This document shows, one piece after another, positions 9,624 through 18,565 of a stretch of 64,000 nt of DNA (the first letter of the stretch is position 1; every line of letters starts with the position of its first letter). Where the stretch lies: positions 64,372 through 128,371 of the forward strand of contig MKTJ01000038.1 of NCBI GenBank assembly GCA_001898225.1, written 5' to 3'. Below the pieces are notes generated by a model. The model was not told where the DNA came from, searched no databases, and was given only the letters and a program-made list of their open reading frames with translations. The stretch is from Chloroflexi bacterium 54-19. Lineage in GTDB: Bacteria; Chloroflexota; Chloroflexia; Chloroheliales; Chloroheliaceae. Position numbers and translations under genes: made by a program.

Positions 9624-10027
9624 TAGACAGAGGGCAGTAGGCAGAAGTCAGAGGGCAGTAGGCAGAAGTCAGAGGGCAGTAGGCAGAAGTCAGAGGGCAG
9701 GGAGTATAAAAACTATTTACCTACTTCTGCCTACCGCCTCCCACCTACCGCCTCCCACCTACCGCCTACTGCCTACTGTCTGCCGCCTCCCACCTACTGC
9801 CGCCTGCCCTCTGTCTGCTTCTACCGCCTGCCCTCTGTCTGCTTCCTAACGACAACTGCCTACCGGTTCCCTCTGCCCTCTGGCCTCTGCCCTCTGCCTT
9901 CTGCCCTCTGCCCTCTGCCTTCTGCCCTCTGACTTCTGCCCTCTGACTTCTGCCCTCTGACTTCTGCCCTCTGCCCTCTGCCTTCTGCCCTCTGCCCTCT
10001 GGCCTCTGCCTTCTGCCCTCTGCCTAC
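9624..10027. repeat. large inverted heptamer array
   Basis: Left arm 9624-9697 has GGCAGTA/GGCAGAA/GTCAGAG units in a 21-bp higher-order period (about three copies). Right arm 9719-10027 is the opposite orientation, with more than 30 CTGCCCT, CTGCCTT, CTGACTT and CTGTCTG units. The arms could pair in RNA across a short AT-rich loop (9698-9718). Confidence 0.85.
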
Positions 10028-10275
10028 TAAAAACAAGAATTTACACTTTTTAAAATACCCCTTTTCTTTTTACACTCATTTACACTCATTTTACACAGCC
10101 ATTACACGCCTCTTACCTTATTATATTAAGATAGACCCGGATAAGTCGAAATACGCCCTGTTACCCCGGCTCCTACCACCCCAGAAGTCCTGATTATTTT
10201 GTTTCCGGGTAACTAATTTACTGGCTGAGCGTATTAGAATATATTGTGTGATATGGTTATTTCGAGGGAAATAGA
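10028..10275 (+). other. non-coding leader upstream of the DUF1800 gene
   Basis: AT-rich, with three close copies of TTTACAC (two as TTTACACTCA) between about 10070 and 10097. No open gene. A promoter probably lies here (TATATT-like boxes near 10120 and 10240) but I cannot place it firmly. Confidence 0.35.
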
Positions 10276-11682
10276 ATGAGTACCAATCCATTAAGCGACC
10301 GTCGCACCCAGGCTGCCCACCTCTTGAGAAGGGCGGGGTTTGGCGGGACTCCGGCGGAAATCGACCAGTTGGCGGCCCTTAGTCACGCCGACGCGGTCGA
10401 AAAACTCCTCAATTTTCAAATTGACGGTAACCTGGCCTTTAACCTGGAACGAAAACTCCAGGAAAACGGCTACGAACCGGGCCTGAACGATATTGCCTAC
10501 TGGTGGCTGCTTCTGATGGCGCGGACCAAACAGCCCTTGCAGGAGAAAATGACCCTGTTCTGGCACGGCCATTTCACCAGTTCTTTCTCCAAGGTACGCG
10601 ACCCCATGCTCTTGCTTGAGCAAAACCAGCTTTTCCGGGATAACGCCCTCGCCAACTTTAACGACCTGACCAAAAAGGTCTCGCGCAATCCCGCCATGAT
10701 TGACTTCCTCGATGGACAGTCCAACCGCAAGGGCGCGCCTAACGAAAACTACGCCCGCGAACTGATGGAACTTTTCACCATCGGCATCGGCAATTATACC
10801 GAGACCGATGTGCGCGAGGCCGCCCGCGCCTTTACCGGCTGGGGCTACAAAGACCGGGCCTATGTCTTTAACGCCAACCAGCACGATACCGGCAGCAAGA
10901 CCTTTATGGGGCAGACGGGCAACTTCAACGGCGACGATATTATCGACATTATTCTCAAACGGCCTGAATCCGGCCAGTTTATCGTCAACAAGCTCTGGGA
11001 GTTCTTTGTCTATCCCAACCCCGAAGCGTCCGTCACCCAGCGCCTGACCGATGTCTATTTCAAGAACAATTACAGCATCCTGGAAGTCATGCGGGCCCTC
11101 TTTAACGCGCCGGAATTTCTCTCGGATAAAGCCTATCACGCCCTGGTCAAAAGCCCGGTCGAGTACGTCATCGGGATGGCGAAGCAACTCGGTGCGACCA
11201 ATATCGCCAGCAACCTGACCAACGCCGCCGCCGGGATGGGTCAAACTCTCTTTAACCCGCCGACCGTCAAAGGCTGGGACGGCAATTTACACTGGATTAA
11301 CAGTTCGTACTTTTTCGACCGCATAAACACCGCCAATGCCCTGTCCGACGCCAGAAAGAACGGCCAGTTCCGCTACGACCCCTACGAGCTTCTCGGTTTC
11401 AATTCGAGTGGCACCACCAGTGGAGCCACCAGTGGAGCCGCCACCCAGCCCCCCGATAACGCGGGCGCGGTGGTGGACAGGTTCGCCGGGATTTTCCTCG
11501 ATGGCGAAATTCAGCCGGAAGTCAAAAACGCCCTGACCGATTACCTTAACTCGTCCGGCGCGCTCAAAGCCTCGGACCTGACCGCCGCCGCCAGCGGGAA
11601 AGGCACCGCCAAAGCCGTGGACAGCCGGGTGCGCGGCACCCTGCATCTAATTATGTCAACTCCTGACTATATGCTGAAATAA
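10276..11682 (+). CDS. DUF1800 family protein
   Basis: A 468-residue protein with the family's features: LLRRAGFGGTPAEID at the N-terminus, the QEKMTLFWHGHF segment, and NYARELMELFTIG followed by AARAFTGW. The biochemical role of DUF1800 is not established; it is typically encoded next to a DUF1501 protein, as here. Near residue 380 it carries a GTTSGATSGAA linker, encoded by a 12-bp DNA repeat that recurs elsewhere in the window. The start ATG at 10276 has AGGGA seven bases upstream. No signal peptide is obvious. Likely co-transcribed with the next gene, although 163 bases with a short heptamer tract separate them. Confidence 0.9.
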   Translation: MSTNPLSDRRTQAAHLLRRAGFGGTPAEIDQLAALSHADAVEKLLNFQIDGNLAFNLERKLQENGYEPGLNDIAYWWLLLMARTKQPLQEKMTLFWHGHFTSSFSKVRDPMLLLEQNQLFRDNALANFNDLTKKVSRNPAMIDFLDGQSNRKGAPNENYARELMELFTIGIGNYTETDVREAARAFTGWGYKDRAYVFNANQHDTGSKTFMGQTGNFNGDDIIDIILKRPESGQFIVNKLWEFFVYPNPEASVTQRLTDVYFKNNYSILEVMRALFNAPEFLSDKAYHALVKSPVEYVIGMAKQLGATNIASNLTNAAAGMGQTLFNPPTVKGWDGNLHWINSSYFFDRINTANALSDARKNGQFRYDPYELLGFNSSGTTSGATSGAATQPPDNAGAVVDRFAGIFLDGEIQPEVKNALTDYLNSSGALKASDLTAAASGKGTAKAVDSRVRGTLHLIMSTPDYMLK

Positions 11683-11689
11683 TAGTGTT

Positions 11690-11760
11690 TAGTTTTCAGT
11701 GTTTAGTTTTTAGTAGTCAGAGGGCAGAGGGCAGCAGCCAGAAGGTAGTGGGCTGAGTTT
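11690..11760. repeat. GTGTTTAGTTTTCAGT plus heptamer tract
   Basis: Two TGTTTAGTTTT(C/T)AGT units followed by GTCAGAG and GGCAGAG heptamers, in the gap between the DUF1800 and DUF1501 genes. The same composite occurs at about 33040, 36060 and 52067. Confidence 0.75.
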
Positions 11761-11845
11761 ACTAGCACTATTTTCAGGAATGATTAAACCGGATTTGATT
11801 GAAAAGCAGTAAAAAAGCAATCAGGAAGTAACAAAAGGTAAGAAA

Positions 11846-13093
11846 ATGATTACCCGTAGGAATTTTTGTAAGACTTGTGGCATTATGACGATGGCCGGGG
11901 TGATGGCCCCGACCTTCCTGGCCGCGACGGTCGCCGCCGCTCCCGCCAGCCTGGCCGCCGGGAAAAAGGCCCTGGTGGTCGTCCAGATGACCGGCGGCAA
12001 CGATGGCCTGAATACGCTGGTCCCTTACGCCGACAGCGCCTACCACACCGCCCGGCCCACTCTCGGCCTCAAAGACGACGGTATCATCAAACTGAATGAC
12101 CAGTTGGCCCTGCATGCCTCCCTTAAAGAACTCAAAACCATGTACGATAACGGCCAGATGGCGATTGTGGCCGGGGCCGGTTATCCAAACCCGAATTACA
12201 GCCATTTCCGCTCGATGGAAATCTGGCAGTCGGCCAACCCCGACTCCGCCGCCCGTGACGGCTGGCTTGGCCGCTACCTGAACAATTCGACCGACCCGAC
12301 CGCCCTGACCAAGCTCGGCATGACCATCGGGAACACCGGGCAGGGGGGCGGCGCGCCGCTGGCTTTCTCGACCGAAAAGACGGTTGTGCTGTCCTTTGGC
12401 GGCATCCAGAATTTCCAGTTCCGGGGCGACAACTCGCAAAAAGGGGATAAAGACGCCCAGCTTGCCGCCGCCCGCAAAATCTACGGCCTCGCCACCCAGA
12501 ACAGCACCGCCGAATATATCCGCACGACCGCCCTGGACGCCCTTAACGCCAGCGATTCCCTGGCTAAAATCACGACCGAATACAAACCGGCGGTCACCTA
12601 TCCCAAGACGCCTTTCGCGGACCGTTTACAGCAAATCGCCCAGATTCTTAACTCGGACTACGGCACCCGCATTTTCTACGTGGCGACCGATGGCAGCTAC
12701 GATACCCACTTCAACCAGGCCCTGACCCAGGCCCGCCTGCACCAGACCCTGGCCGAGGGTTTGAGCGCCTTCTACCAGGACTTGCAGGCCCACAACCTGG
12801 CCGACTCGGTCCTGACGATGACCTTTTCGGAGTTTGGCCGCCGGGTGGCCGAGAACGGCAGCAAGGGCACCGACCACGGCAGCGCCGAGCCGATGTTCAT
12901 CCTGGGCGGCAAGAACGCTCTCAAACCGGGCATCTATGGCAAACAGCCGTCCCTGACCGACCTGGACAACGGCAACATGAAGGTCCAGGTAGACTTCCGT
13001 TCGGTCTATGGTACCGTCCTGCAAAAGTGGCTGGGGGCCGACCCCACGCCGGTTGTCGGAGCCGGGTTCCCGGCCCTCGACTTTATAAGTTAG
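11846..13093 (+). CDS. DUF1501 family protein, Tat-exported
   Basis: A 415-residue protein. The N-terminus TRRNFCK followed by a hydrophobic Ala-rich stretch looks like a twin-arginine signal. Family landmarks are GGNDGLNTLVPY (near 50), HFRSMEIWQSA (near 120) and FSEFGRRVAEN followed by GTDHG (near 335-350), which resemble alkaline phosphatase/sulfatase-superfamily metal-binding segments. Function is unproven for the family; its genes commonly pair with DUF1800. The start ATG at 11846 has AAGG at good spacing. The solute-binding gene follows after 19 bases. Confidence 0.92.
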   Translation: MITRRNFCKTCGIMTMAGVMAPTFLAATVAAAPASLAAGKKALVVVQMTGGNDGLNTLVPYADSAYHTARPTLGLKDDGIIKLNDQLALHASLKELKTMYDNGQMAIVAGAGYPNPNYSHFRSMEIWQSANPDSAARDGWLGRYLNNSTDPTALTKLGMTIGNTGQGGGAPLAFSTEKTVVLSFGGIQNFQFRGDNSQKGDKDAQLAAARKIYGLATQNSTAEYIRTTALDALNASDSLAKITTEYKPAVTYPKTPFADRLQQIAQILNSDYGTRIFYVATDGSYDTHFNQALTQARLHQTLAEGLSAFYQDLQAHNLADSVLTMTFSEFGRRVAENGSKGTDHGSAEPMFILGGKNALKPGIYGKQPSLTDLDNGNMKVQVDFRSVYGTVLQKWLGADPTPVVGAGFPALDFIS

Positions 13094-13112
13094 CCGGGAG
13101 GGAAGAAAGAAA

Positions 13113-14639
13113 ATGCAACTTTTTTATAAAGCGCGCCGCCCCTTCCGCCTGAGCTTGCTGGTCCTCGGCCTCCTTCTTTTAACCCTGACCCTGGCAGCCT
13201 GTGGCGAGTCTACGGCCCCGACCCCGACTTCGACAGGCCAGGCTGCGAGCCCTTCAACGAACGCGCCCAGCAGTGGCACCGTCGTAGCCGGGGATACGGC
13301 CCAAACCACCAGTGGAGCCACCAGTGGAGCCACCAGTGGAGCCACCAGTGCGGCCACCGCTGCGGCCACGAGCCCGACCCCCGGCGTGTTGTTCACGCCC
13401 GGCACCGAGAACACCCCGCCCGCGACCGCCTCGGCCACGGTGAGCGTGGTTGACCCGAACGCCAAAGGGAGCCTGGTTATCTGGGACGGTCTCACCGATA
13501 AGATGGCCTCAACCCTGAAGGACCAGGTCGCCAACTTCAGCAAGGCTTATCCCGGTATCAAGGTGACCTTGCAGCATTTCGACTCGGACGACCTGATTTA
13601 TTCGGTCCAGAACGCCGCCCCGAACGAATTGCCCGACCTGATGGTCGCGCCGGGCGATTACGTGGCCGACCTGACCGCCGCGAAGGCCCTCCAACCCGCC
13701 GACAAAGCCCTGGGCCAGTCGTTCCTGGGCGCGTACGACCCGAAGGCGCTCGGCAGCAGCCAGCTAGACGGCACCCAGTGGGGCGTTCCCTATACCCTTA
13801 GCGGCGCGACGGTCTTGCTCTACAACAAAAAGCTGGTGCCGACCCCGCCCACGACCTGGACCGACCTGGGCAAAATGGCCCAGCCGCTCTACAACACGCA
13901 AAATAAGTCTATCGGGCTGGCGATTGACGTAAACGAGCCTTTCTTCCTGACGAGCTTGCTGGGTGGGTTTGGCGGCACGGTCCTGGACAGCCAGAACCAG
14001 CCGACCCTGAACACGCCCCAGATGGTCAGCGCCCTGACCTATATCAACACGCTCCTGAAGGATAAGACCGTCCGCGATACCTCGCGCCTGAAGGATAACC
14101 AGATTGAGTACGCCTTCCGGGATGGGCGGCTCGGCTTCTATATCGGGCCGGACGCGCTCATAAGCCAGTATTCGAACGCTATCAACGCCACCGGCTCCGA
14201 CTCGAAGCTCGACCTGGGGGTCGCTCCCCTGCCGAACATCGACCAGACCGGCAAACCGGCAGTCCCCTTTAGCGACAGCCAGACCTTCTTCCTGGGAGCG
14301 CAACTCGGCGGCGACCGTCTGAATACGGCCAAGACTTTCCTGTCCTGGCTGGCTCAACCGGCCCAGCAGTCCAGCCTTCTAAGTGAGGCCAGTCTGCTCC
14401 CGCCGACCACCGCCTTCCTGAACAGTGACGCGGTTAAGGGGAACCCGGTCTGGAGCGGCCTCTATAGCGAACTGCAAATCGCCCAGCCCCAACCGGCGAC
14501 AATGGCGATGCGGGCGGTCTGGGCCGCCCTCCGGCCCAATCTCGAACAGGTCGTGGCCGGAACCGCCAAACCCGCCGCCGCCGCCCAGCAGATGCAGCAG
14601 GACGCCGTGACCGGGGTCGCCAAACTGGCAACCAGGTAA
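13113..14639 (+). CDS. extracellular solute-binding lipoprotein (sugar ABC family)
   Basis: A 508-residue protein with a lipoprotein signal ending in the lipobox LAAC (Cys near 30). A Thr/Ser/Gly-rich tether (about 33-110) includes SGATSGATSGATS, encoded by 12-bp DNA repeats. A family 1-type binding fold follows (GSLVIWDGLTDK, PDLMVAPGDYVADL, WGVPYTLSGATVLLYNKKL). These proteins deliver sugars or oligosaccharides to an ABC importer. No permease or ATPase for it lies in the window, so it is an orphan or works with a distant transporter. It sits 19 bases behind the DUF1501 gene and ahead of a strong terminator. The substrate cannot be told. Confidence 0.88.
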   Translation: MQLFYKARRPFRLSLLVLGLLLLTLTLAACGESTAPTPTSTGQAASPSTNAPSSGTVVAGDTAQTTSGATSGATSGATSAATAAATSPTPGVLFTPGTENTPPATASATVSVVDPNAKGSLVIWDGLTDKMASTLKDQVANFSKAYPGIKVTLQHFDSDDLIYSVQNAAPNELPDLMVAPGDYVADLTAAKALQPADKALGQSFLGAYDPKALGSSQLDGTQWGVPYTLSGATVLLYNKKLVPTPPTTWTDLGKMAQPLYNTQNKSIGLAIDVNEPFFLTSLLGGFGGTVLDSQNQPTLNTPQMVSALTYINTLLKDKTVRDTSRLKDNQIEYAFRDGRLGFYIGPDALISQYSNAINATGSDSKLDLGVAPLPNIDQTGKPAVPFSDSQTFFLGAQLGGDRLNTAKTFLSWLAQPAQQSSLLSEASLLPPTTAFLNSDAVKGNPVWSGLYSELQIAQPQPATMAMRAVWAALRPNLEQVVAGTAKPAAAAQQMQQDAVTGVAKLATR

Positions 14640-14664
14640 ACTTTAGCCTTAATTCTTTCAACCC

Positions 14665-14701
14665 AAAAAGAGCGTTCCAATTGCCTGGCCGCTCTTTTTT
14701 A
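14665..14701 (+). terminator. Rho-independent terminator after the solute-binding gene
   Basis: Stem AAAAAGAGCG (14665-14674) with CGCTCTTTTT (14690-14699), 15-base loop, U-run through 14700. It lies 26 bases past the stop at 14639. Confidence 0.9.
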
Positions 14702-14836
14702 TTTGAATTTATGGGGTAGAAATGCAAAGTTTTAGTTTTTTTGTGCTCAGTTATTAGTGTAGTTATTTCCCGCCCGCTGGGTGTGCCACTATTCTGGTTT
14801 GTGTCATGTGGCAACGATAATACTCGTATTTGGTGT

Positions 14837-14842
14837 TATAAT
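14837..14842 (+). promoter_or_regulatory. -10 box of the toxin-antitoxin operon
   Basis: TATAAT with no good -35 match, 40 bases upstream of the GTG start at 14883. Confidence 0.45.
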
Positions 14843-14882
14843 TCAAAAACAGGCATAAAATTCAGGCAAAAGGTGTTTAGTT

Positions 14883-15131
14883 GTGTTAACCTACGACGAA
14901 TTACTCAAAGAAATACGGCTGCGTTCGCCCGCCGAACAACTGGCTTTACTGGAAGAACTGGCCCATTCTTTGCGGGCAGAATTGACGCCCGCCCCCAATA
15001 CCCCGCCAAAAAACCCCGAAGAATTAGGCTGGCCGCCCGGCTACTTTGAAAGCGTTTACGGCAGTCTGCGCGATACCAATTTCGAACGTCCGTCCCAGGG
15101 TGATTATGACCTTCGGGAGGATTTGGACTAG
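14883..15131 (+). CDS. probable VapB-like antitoxin
   Basis: An 82-residue acidic protein (LTYDELLKEIRLRSPAEQLALLEELAHSL at the N-terminus, ending in DYDLREDLD). The N-terminal helix and acidic, proline-containing tail fit small antitoxins that bind DNA and block a PIN toxin. The start is GTG at 14883 with an AAGG-type site about nine bases upstream; no ATG is available. The stop codon directly abuts the toxin ATG, the usual coupling in VapBC pairs. The assignment rests mainly on this context. Confidence 0.75.
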   Translation: MLTYDELLKEIRLRSPAEQLALLEELAHSLRAELTPAPNTPPKNPEELGWPPGYFESVYGSLRDTNFERPSQGDYDLREDLD

Positions 15132-15533
15132 ATGCTTTATTCACTCGATACCAATGTCTGCGTGAAGATTCTCAGGGGCAATTCACCCAAACTCTTAGCC
15201 AAAATTTCTTCAATAACGCCTGGTGAAATTTTTGTCTGTGCCGTAACCAGGGCCGAATTGTTGTACGGGGCTGAAAAGAGTAACAGGCCGGTTGAAACCC
15301 TCGAAAAACTCCTGGATTTTCTAAAACCCTTCTCTACATTACCTTTCGATGACAAGGCCGCCCAGGTGGCCGGAATCGAACGGGCCAGGTTGGAGGCCAT
15401 CGGTCTGCCAATCGGCCCTTATGATTTGTTAATCGCCTCAATTGCCCTGGCGAATGACGTTACCCTGGTTACCCACAACACGCGAGAGTTTAGCCGGATA
15501 GTCGGGTTAAAGATTGAGGACTGGGAGGAATAA
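15132..15533 (+). CDS. vapC: PIN-domain ribonuclease toxin (VapC family)
   Basis: A 133-residue PIN domain with the expected acidic residues: Asp6 in YSLDTNV, Glu42 in TRAELLYG, Asp near 98 in GPYDLLIASIAL, and the THNTREFSRI end motif. VapC toxins are Mg-dependent RNases that cut tRNA or rRNA when freed from the antitoxin. The ATG immediately follows the antitoxin stop. The motif spacing (C-terminal HNTREF followed by GLKIEDW) is typical of complete VapC, so the toxin looks intact. Confidence 0.93.
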   Translation: MLYSLDTNVCVKILRGNSPKLLAKISSITPGEIFVCAVTRAELLYGAEKSNRPVETLEKLLDFLKPFSTLPFDDKAAQVAGIERARLEAIGLPIGPYDLLIASIALANDVTLVTHNTREFSRIVGLKIEDWEE

Positions 15534-15552
15534 CTTTCCTCCCGGCCCGGCC

Positions 15553-16116
15553 TTACAAAAGACCCATGTAAAAAGCCTTTAGCAGGGCTGTAAGGGTCAG
15601 GCCGTCCGGGATGGCGTCTTTATCAATCAACTCGCGGACCTCGCCCACCTCGAACCAGCGCGCCCGGATAATCTCGTTAGTGTCGGTAATCGGGGCGGTC
15701 TGCTCGGCTCCCTTCGCCAGGTACAGCACGAACAACTGGTTGGAACTGCCGTTGCTGGGGTGATTGCGGGTCAGTAAGGTCAGGTCACCGCCCGTACAGC
15801 CGCTTTCTTCGAGCATCTCGCGCCGGGCTGCCGCCTCGAATTCCTCGCCCGCGTCCACGCCGCCTGCCGGGATTTCCCAGCCCCGCGTATCCGTGATAAA
15901 ACGGTAGTGGTCGACCAGCATCACCTGGCCCGCCGCGTTGACCGGGACCACCCCGACCGCCTTCCGGGGATAATCCAGCACGTGGTGACCTTCGATAACG
16001 GAGCCGTCCGGGAGTTGGACCCAGTCCTGGTAGAGATTTATCCAATCGCTGGTGTAAACTTGTTCCCGGCGCAATACTTTCCAGTAAGGGTCGGTCTTCT
16101 CCTGTTCGTCTGGCAT
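15553..16116 (-). CDS. NUDIX hydrolase, ADP-ribose pyrophosphatase-like
   Basis: A 187-residue protein with a complete Nudix box (GX5EX7REUXEEXGU): GGVDAGEEFEAAARREMLEE then SGC, near residues 80-102. The preceding HHVLDYPRKAVGVVPVN and RGWEIPAGG resemble ADP-sugar pyrophosphatases, which cleave ADP-ribose to AMP and ribose phosphate. The exact substrate is not certain from sequence. The start ATG at 16116 has AAGGA five bases upstream. It stands alone on the minus strand, convergent with vapC. Confidence 0.88.
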   Translation of the reverse strand: MPDEQEKTDPYWKVLRREQVYTSDWINLYQDWVQLPDGSVIEGHHVLDYPRKAVGVVPVNAAGQVMLVDHYRFITDTRGWEIPAGGVDAGEEFEAAARREMLEESGCTGGDLTLLTRNHPSNGSSNQLFVLYLAKGAEQTAPITDTNEIIRARWFEVGEVRELIDKDAIPDGLTLTALLKAFYMGLL

Positions 16117-16141
16117 AATTTTCCTTGTTCTATAAACAAAC

Positions 16142-16180
16142 TAAAAAGGAATACCGGGCGTCATTGCCGAGGTATTCCTT
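16142..16180 (-). terminator. Rho-independent terminator of the LysM/M23 gene
   Basis: Perfect 10-bp stem AAGGAATACC (16146-16155) / GGTATTCCTT (16171-16180), followed on the minus strand by TTTTTAG. Confidence 0.9.
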
Positions 16181-16199
16181 CTGTTAAAGGGCATTTAGC

Positions 16200-18206
16200 C
16201 TATTTCAACCACTTGAGCGGGTCGGTGTAAGCCCCGTTTACCAGCACTTCAAAGTGGACGTGGCACCCCGTGGAGGCCCCGGTCGTCCCTTCGTAGCCGA
16301 TGACCTGGCCCTTGGCGACCTTCTGGCCGACACTGACCGGCGGCAAGCTCATAAAGTGACCGTAGCGGGTCTTGAAGCCGCCCCCGTGGTCGATTACCAC
16401 GCTGTTGCCGTAACCGCCATCGTAGCGGGACAGGATGACCGTACCCCCATCGGACGCGACCGTCGGGGTACCGCAGGTCGTGGCGATGTCGAGGCCCATG
16501 TGGATACCGTACCAGATTGGCTCACCGAAGTAGGTCGTAATGACGCCCCGGATAGGCCAGCCGAAGTTGTGGGTAGCGACCCCCGCGTTCGGGTTGGCGT
16601 TGGTAGACGGCTTGGAGGCCGACTGCTGGACCGGTTTCTGGACCGCCTGGCCGGGCGCTGCCGGTTTGGGCGTAGCCGTCGGGGCCTTGCTCTGGTTCGC
16701 CGCCGGGGCCTGGGTCTTGGATACGCTCTGATTGGCCTGTTTGGCCGGGGGCGCGACCGGTTGGTCGGAAGCCTTCTTGGTATTGGCCGGGGCGTTCTGG
16801 GCTACCGGCGCTTTGGTCGGGACCGGGGCCTTGGTCGGGGCCGGCGTCGCCTGGGGCGGCAGCGGGGTCGGGGTTGGCGGCGGGGGCGGCGGCGGCCAGG
16901 TACCACCCGGCACAATCAGGCTCATCCCTTCCGTCAAAGGCACGTTAGCCGCGACGTTGTTCGACTTAAAGTTGATGATATTCTGCGGGTTCGCCCCCAG
17001 GTAAGCCGCAATGGCTTGCAAGGTTTCGCCCTTGTGGACCTTGTAGACCACACCGTCCACCGGCAGGATGCGAATCTGCTGCCCGGCGATAAGGCCGTCC
17101 TCGAGGTCGTTGTTATCGAGCAGGGTATCCACCGTAATGCCGAATTTCTCGGCCACGCTTTTCATGGAGTCGCCCGACTTCACCGTGTACATATAGATAT
17201 CGGTGCGCAACGGCATGCTGCCGCCCGGCACCATCACTTCCAGCAGCGGTTTCAGGGTCGTGCTGGCGTCGTCCCCGGCCAGGTTGTTGAACGGGTAATT
17301 GATGATAACCTTGGGATCAACCCCGTACATATCGGCCAGTTTACCGATAGTGTCGCCCGGATTGGTGATGGCAAGCATACCCGTAACCGGCGGCACGACC
17401 AGTTTCTGGCCGGGTTTCAGGACGGTATCGGGGTCCACCAGGTTGTTGGCGTAGAGCAGGGTTTCCAGGCTGAGGCTGCGGGCGGCGGCGATTTTCTGCA
17501 AAGTATCGCCATCTTTTATCGTGATAGTTTCAATGCGGCGCGGAAAGGTCGCGTTGTTGCCCGCGACCGCGCTGGCGTAAATCTCGCGGCTGTCCTCGAC
17601 AATGACCGAGTTCTTGGTCGCAGCGAATTCCTGGGGCGTATCGGCGTAGGCGCTGAGAATCCTGGTCGCCAGGCCGCTGAACCCACCGAAGAAGACCACG
17701 ACCACGGCCAGGATGAGCATGGCGATGTGCGCGCCGTAGCGGCGGGCGTGGTGGGTCATGGCGTCGGTCGAGGAAGTGCCAAAGTGCTGGGCGGCCTTTT
17801 CAGGGGCGATACGGTTGAACCAGAAGAAGTGGCCGGGATTTTTGAGGAATTTGCGCATTTCCCCGGCCAGCCGGAAATCGGCCCGGCGGAGCGGTGAGAA
17901 AATCAGCCTGACGATGGCCCAGATGACCAGGAAAGGCCACAAAAGAATAGTGCGAACCGTCTTTGCCAGTTCGGGCCGGGCCGGGCGGCGGGTGGTCCGC
18001 TGTTCGTGGCCTAACCCCGCGATTTCGTCCAGCATCTGGCGGGCTTCGTCGGCGGCGTAGCGGTTGTGGGTAGAAGCGGTGGGCCTGGTAGGACGCGGCT
18101 GGCCGGTTTGAGGCTGGCCCGAACCGGTCTCGTCCTGGTCCATTACGCCGGTTTTGCCGTGAATGTCCTGGTTATCGTTATTCTTGTTGTTGAAATTTTG
18201 TTGCAC
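16200..18206 (-). CDS. LysM / M23 peptidase envelope protein (paralogue A)
   Basis: A 668-residue protein. The cytoplasmic N-terminus (about 1-155) includes DEARQMLDEIAGL and a membrane-proximal block shared with its neighbour. One or two helices at about 90-110 and 160-185 anchor it. Three or four LysM-type repeats follow (ITIKDGDTLQKIAAARSL, YTVKSGDSMKSVAEKFGI, YKVHKGETLQAIAAYLG) at about 225-430, then a Pro/Ala/Lys linker. The M23 domain (about 550-668) has its zinc ligands visible: GIHMGLD, TRYGHF and GCHVHFE. The family binds peptidoglycan and cleaves cross-bridges, or acts as a scaffold when inactive; here the ligands are present. The start is GTG at 18206 with GGAAGG unusually far upstream; ATG at residue 22 is an alternative. 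It follows paralogue B on the same strand. Confidence 0.92.
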   Translation of the reverse strand: MQQNFNNKNNDNQDIHGKTGVMDQDETGSGQPQTGQPRPTRPTASTHNRYAADEARQMLDEIAGLGHEQRTTRRPARPELAKTVRTILLWPFLVIWAIVRLIFSPLRRADFRLAGEMRKFLKNPGHFFWFNRIAPEKAAQHFGTSSTDAMTHHARRYGAHIAMLILAVVVVFFGGFSGLATRILSAYADTPQEFAATKNSVIVEDSREIYASAVAGNNATFPRRIETITIKDGDTLQKIAAARSLSLETLLYANNLVDPDTVLKPGQKLVVPPVTGMLAITNPGDTIGKLADMYGVDPKVIINYPFNNLAGDDASTTLKPLLEVMVPGGSMPLRTDIYMYTVKSGDSMKSVAEKFGITVDTLLDNNDLEDGLIAGQQIRILPVDGVVYKVHKGETLQAIAAYLGANPQNIINFKSNNVAANVPLTEGMSLIVPGGTWPPPPPPPTPTPLPPQATPAPTKAPVPTKAPVAQNAPANTKKASDQPVAPPAKQANQSVSKTQAPAANQSKAPTATPKPAAPGQAVQKPVQQSASKPSTNANPNAGVATHNFGWPIRGVITTYFGEPIWYGIHMGLDIATTCGTPTVASDGGTVILSRYDGGYGNSVVIDHGGGFKTRYGHFMSLPPVSVGQKVAKGQVIGYEGTTGASTGCHVHFEVLVNGAYTDPLKWLK

Positions 18207-18421
18207 GAGTGAGATAAAACCTTCCTACTCAGGGCCGCCCGGTCACGGCACCCAAAAATACCCGCAAGGTAATTAGAGCAGTAACTAAAACCACCTTACG
18301 CAAGTAAGACCGGACAAGCCTGGTTAGCTGCTATACCCGTCGCTCTTACATTTCCAGATTTGCTAGGTTCTGAAGTATAAGTGAGACATTCCAGAGGGAG
18401 CAGATTCCTCGGACGGTTGCT

Positions 18422-18427
18422 AGTATA
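18422..18427 (-). promoter_or_regulatory. -10 box for LysM/M23 paralogue A
   Basis: TATACT on the minus strand, with a poor -35. It would give a leader of roughly 210 bases to the GTG at 18206. The 18207-18565 gap otherwise has no gene; a structured leader is possible but matches no riboswitch class I can recognise. Confidence 0.4.
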
Positions 18428-18565
18428 GCATAAATTTATAACAAAAAGCATTACGCAACAGTTAACTGCATGCTAATTAACTGCCCAGGTGCGCAAGCCT
18501 AAAATGCTGGGAGAAGGTACTTTTTAAGCCACCTGAAAGGCGCACTCTGAAACCGCTAACCCGGT

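Noticed and set aside
16254..17897. 547-residue open frame on the plus strand opposite LysM/M23 paralogue A
   Set aside because: It is antisense to a gene with clear domain motifs; its composition (Gly/Arg/Val/Asp-rich, no motif) is what a GC-rich codon pattern gives in the opposite frame.
18207..18430. c-di-AMP (ydaO) riboswitch in the leader of LysM/M23 paralogue A
   Set aside because: Envelope hydrolase genes often carry this class, and the leader contains CAGCTAACC, but the remaining conserved blocks of the class are missing.
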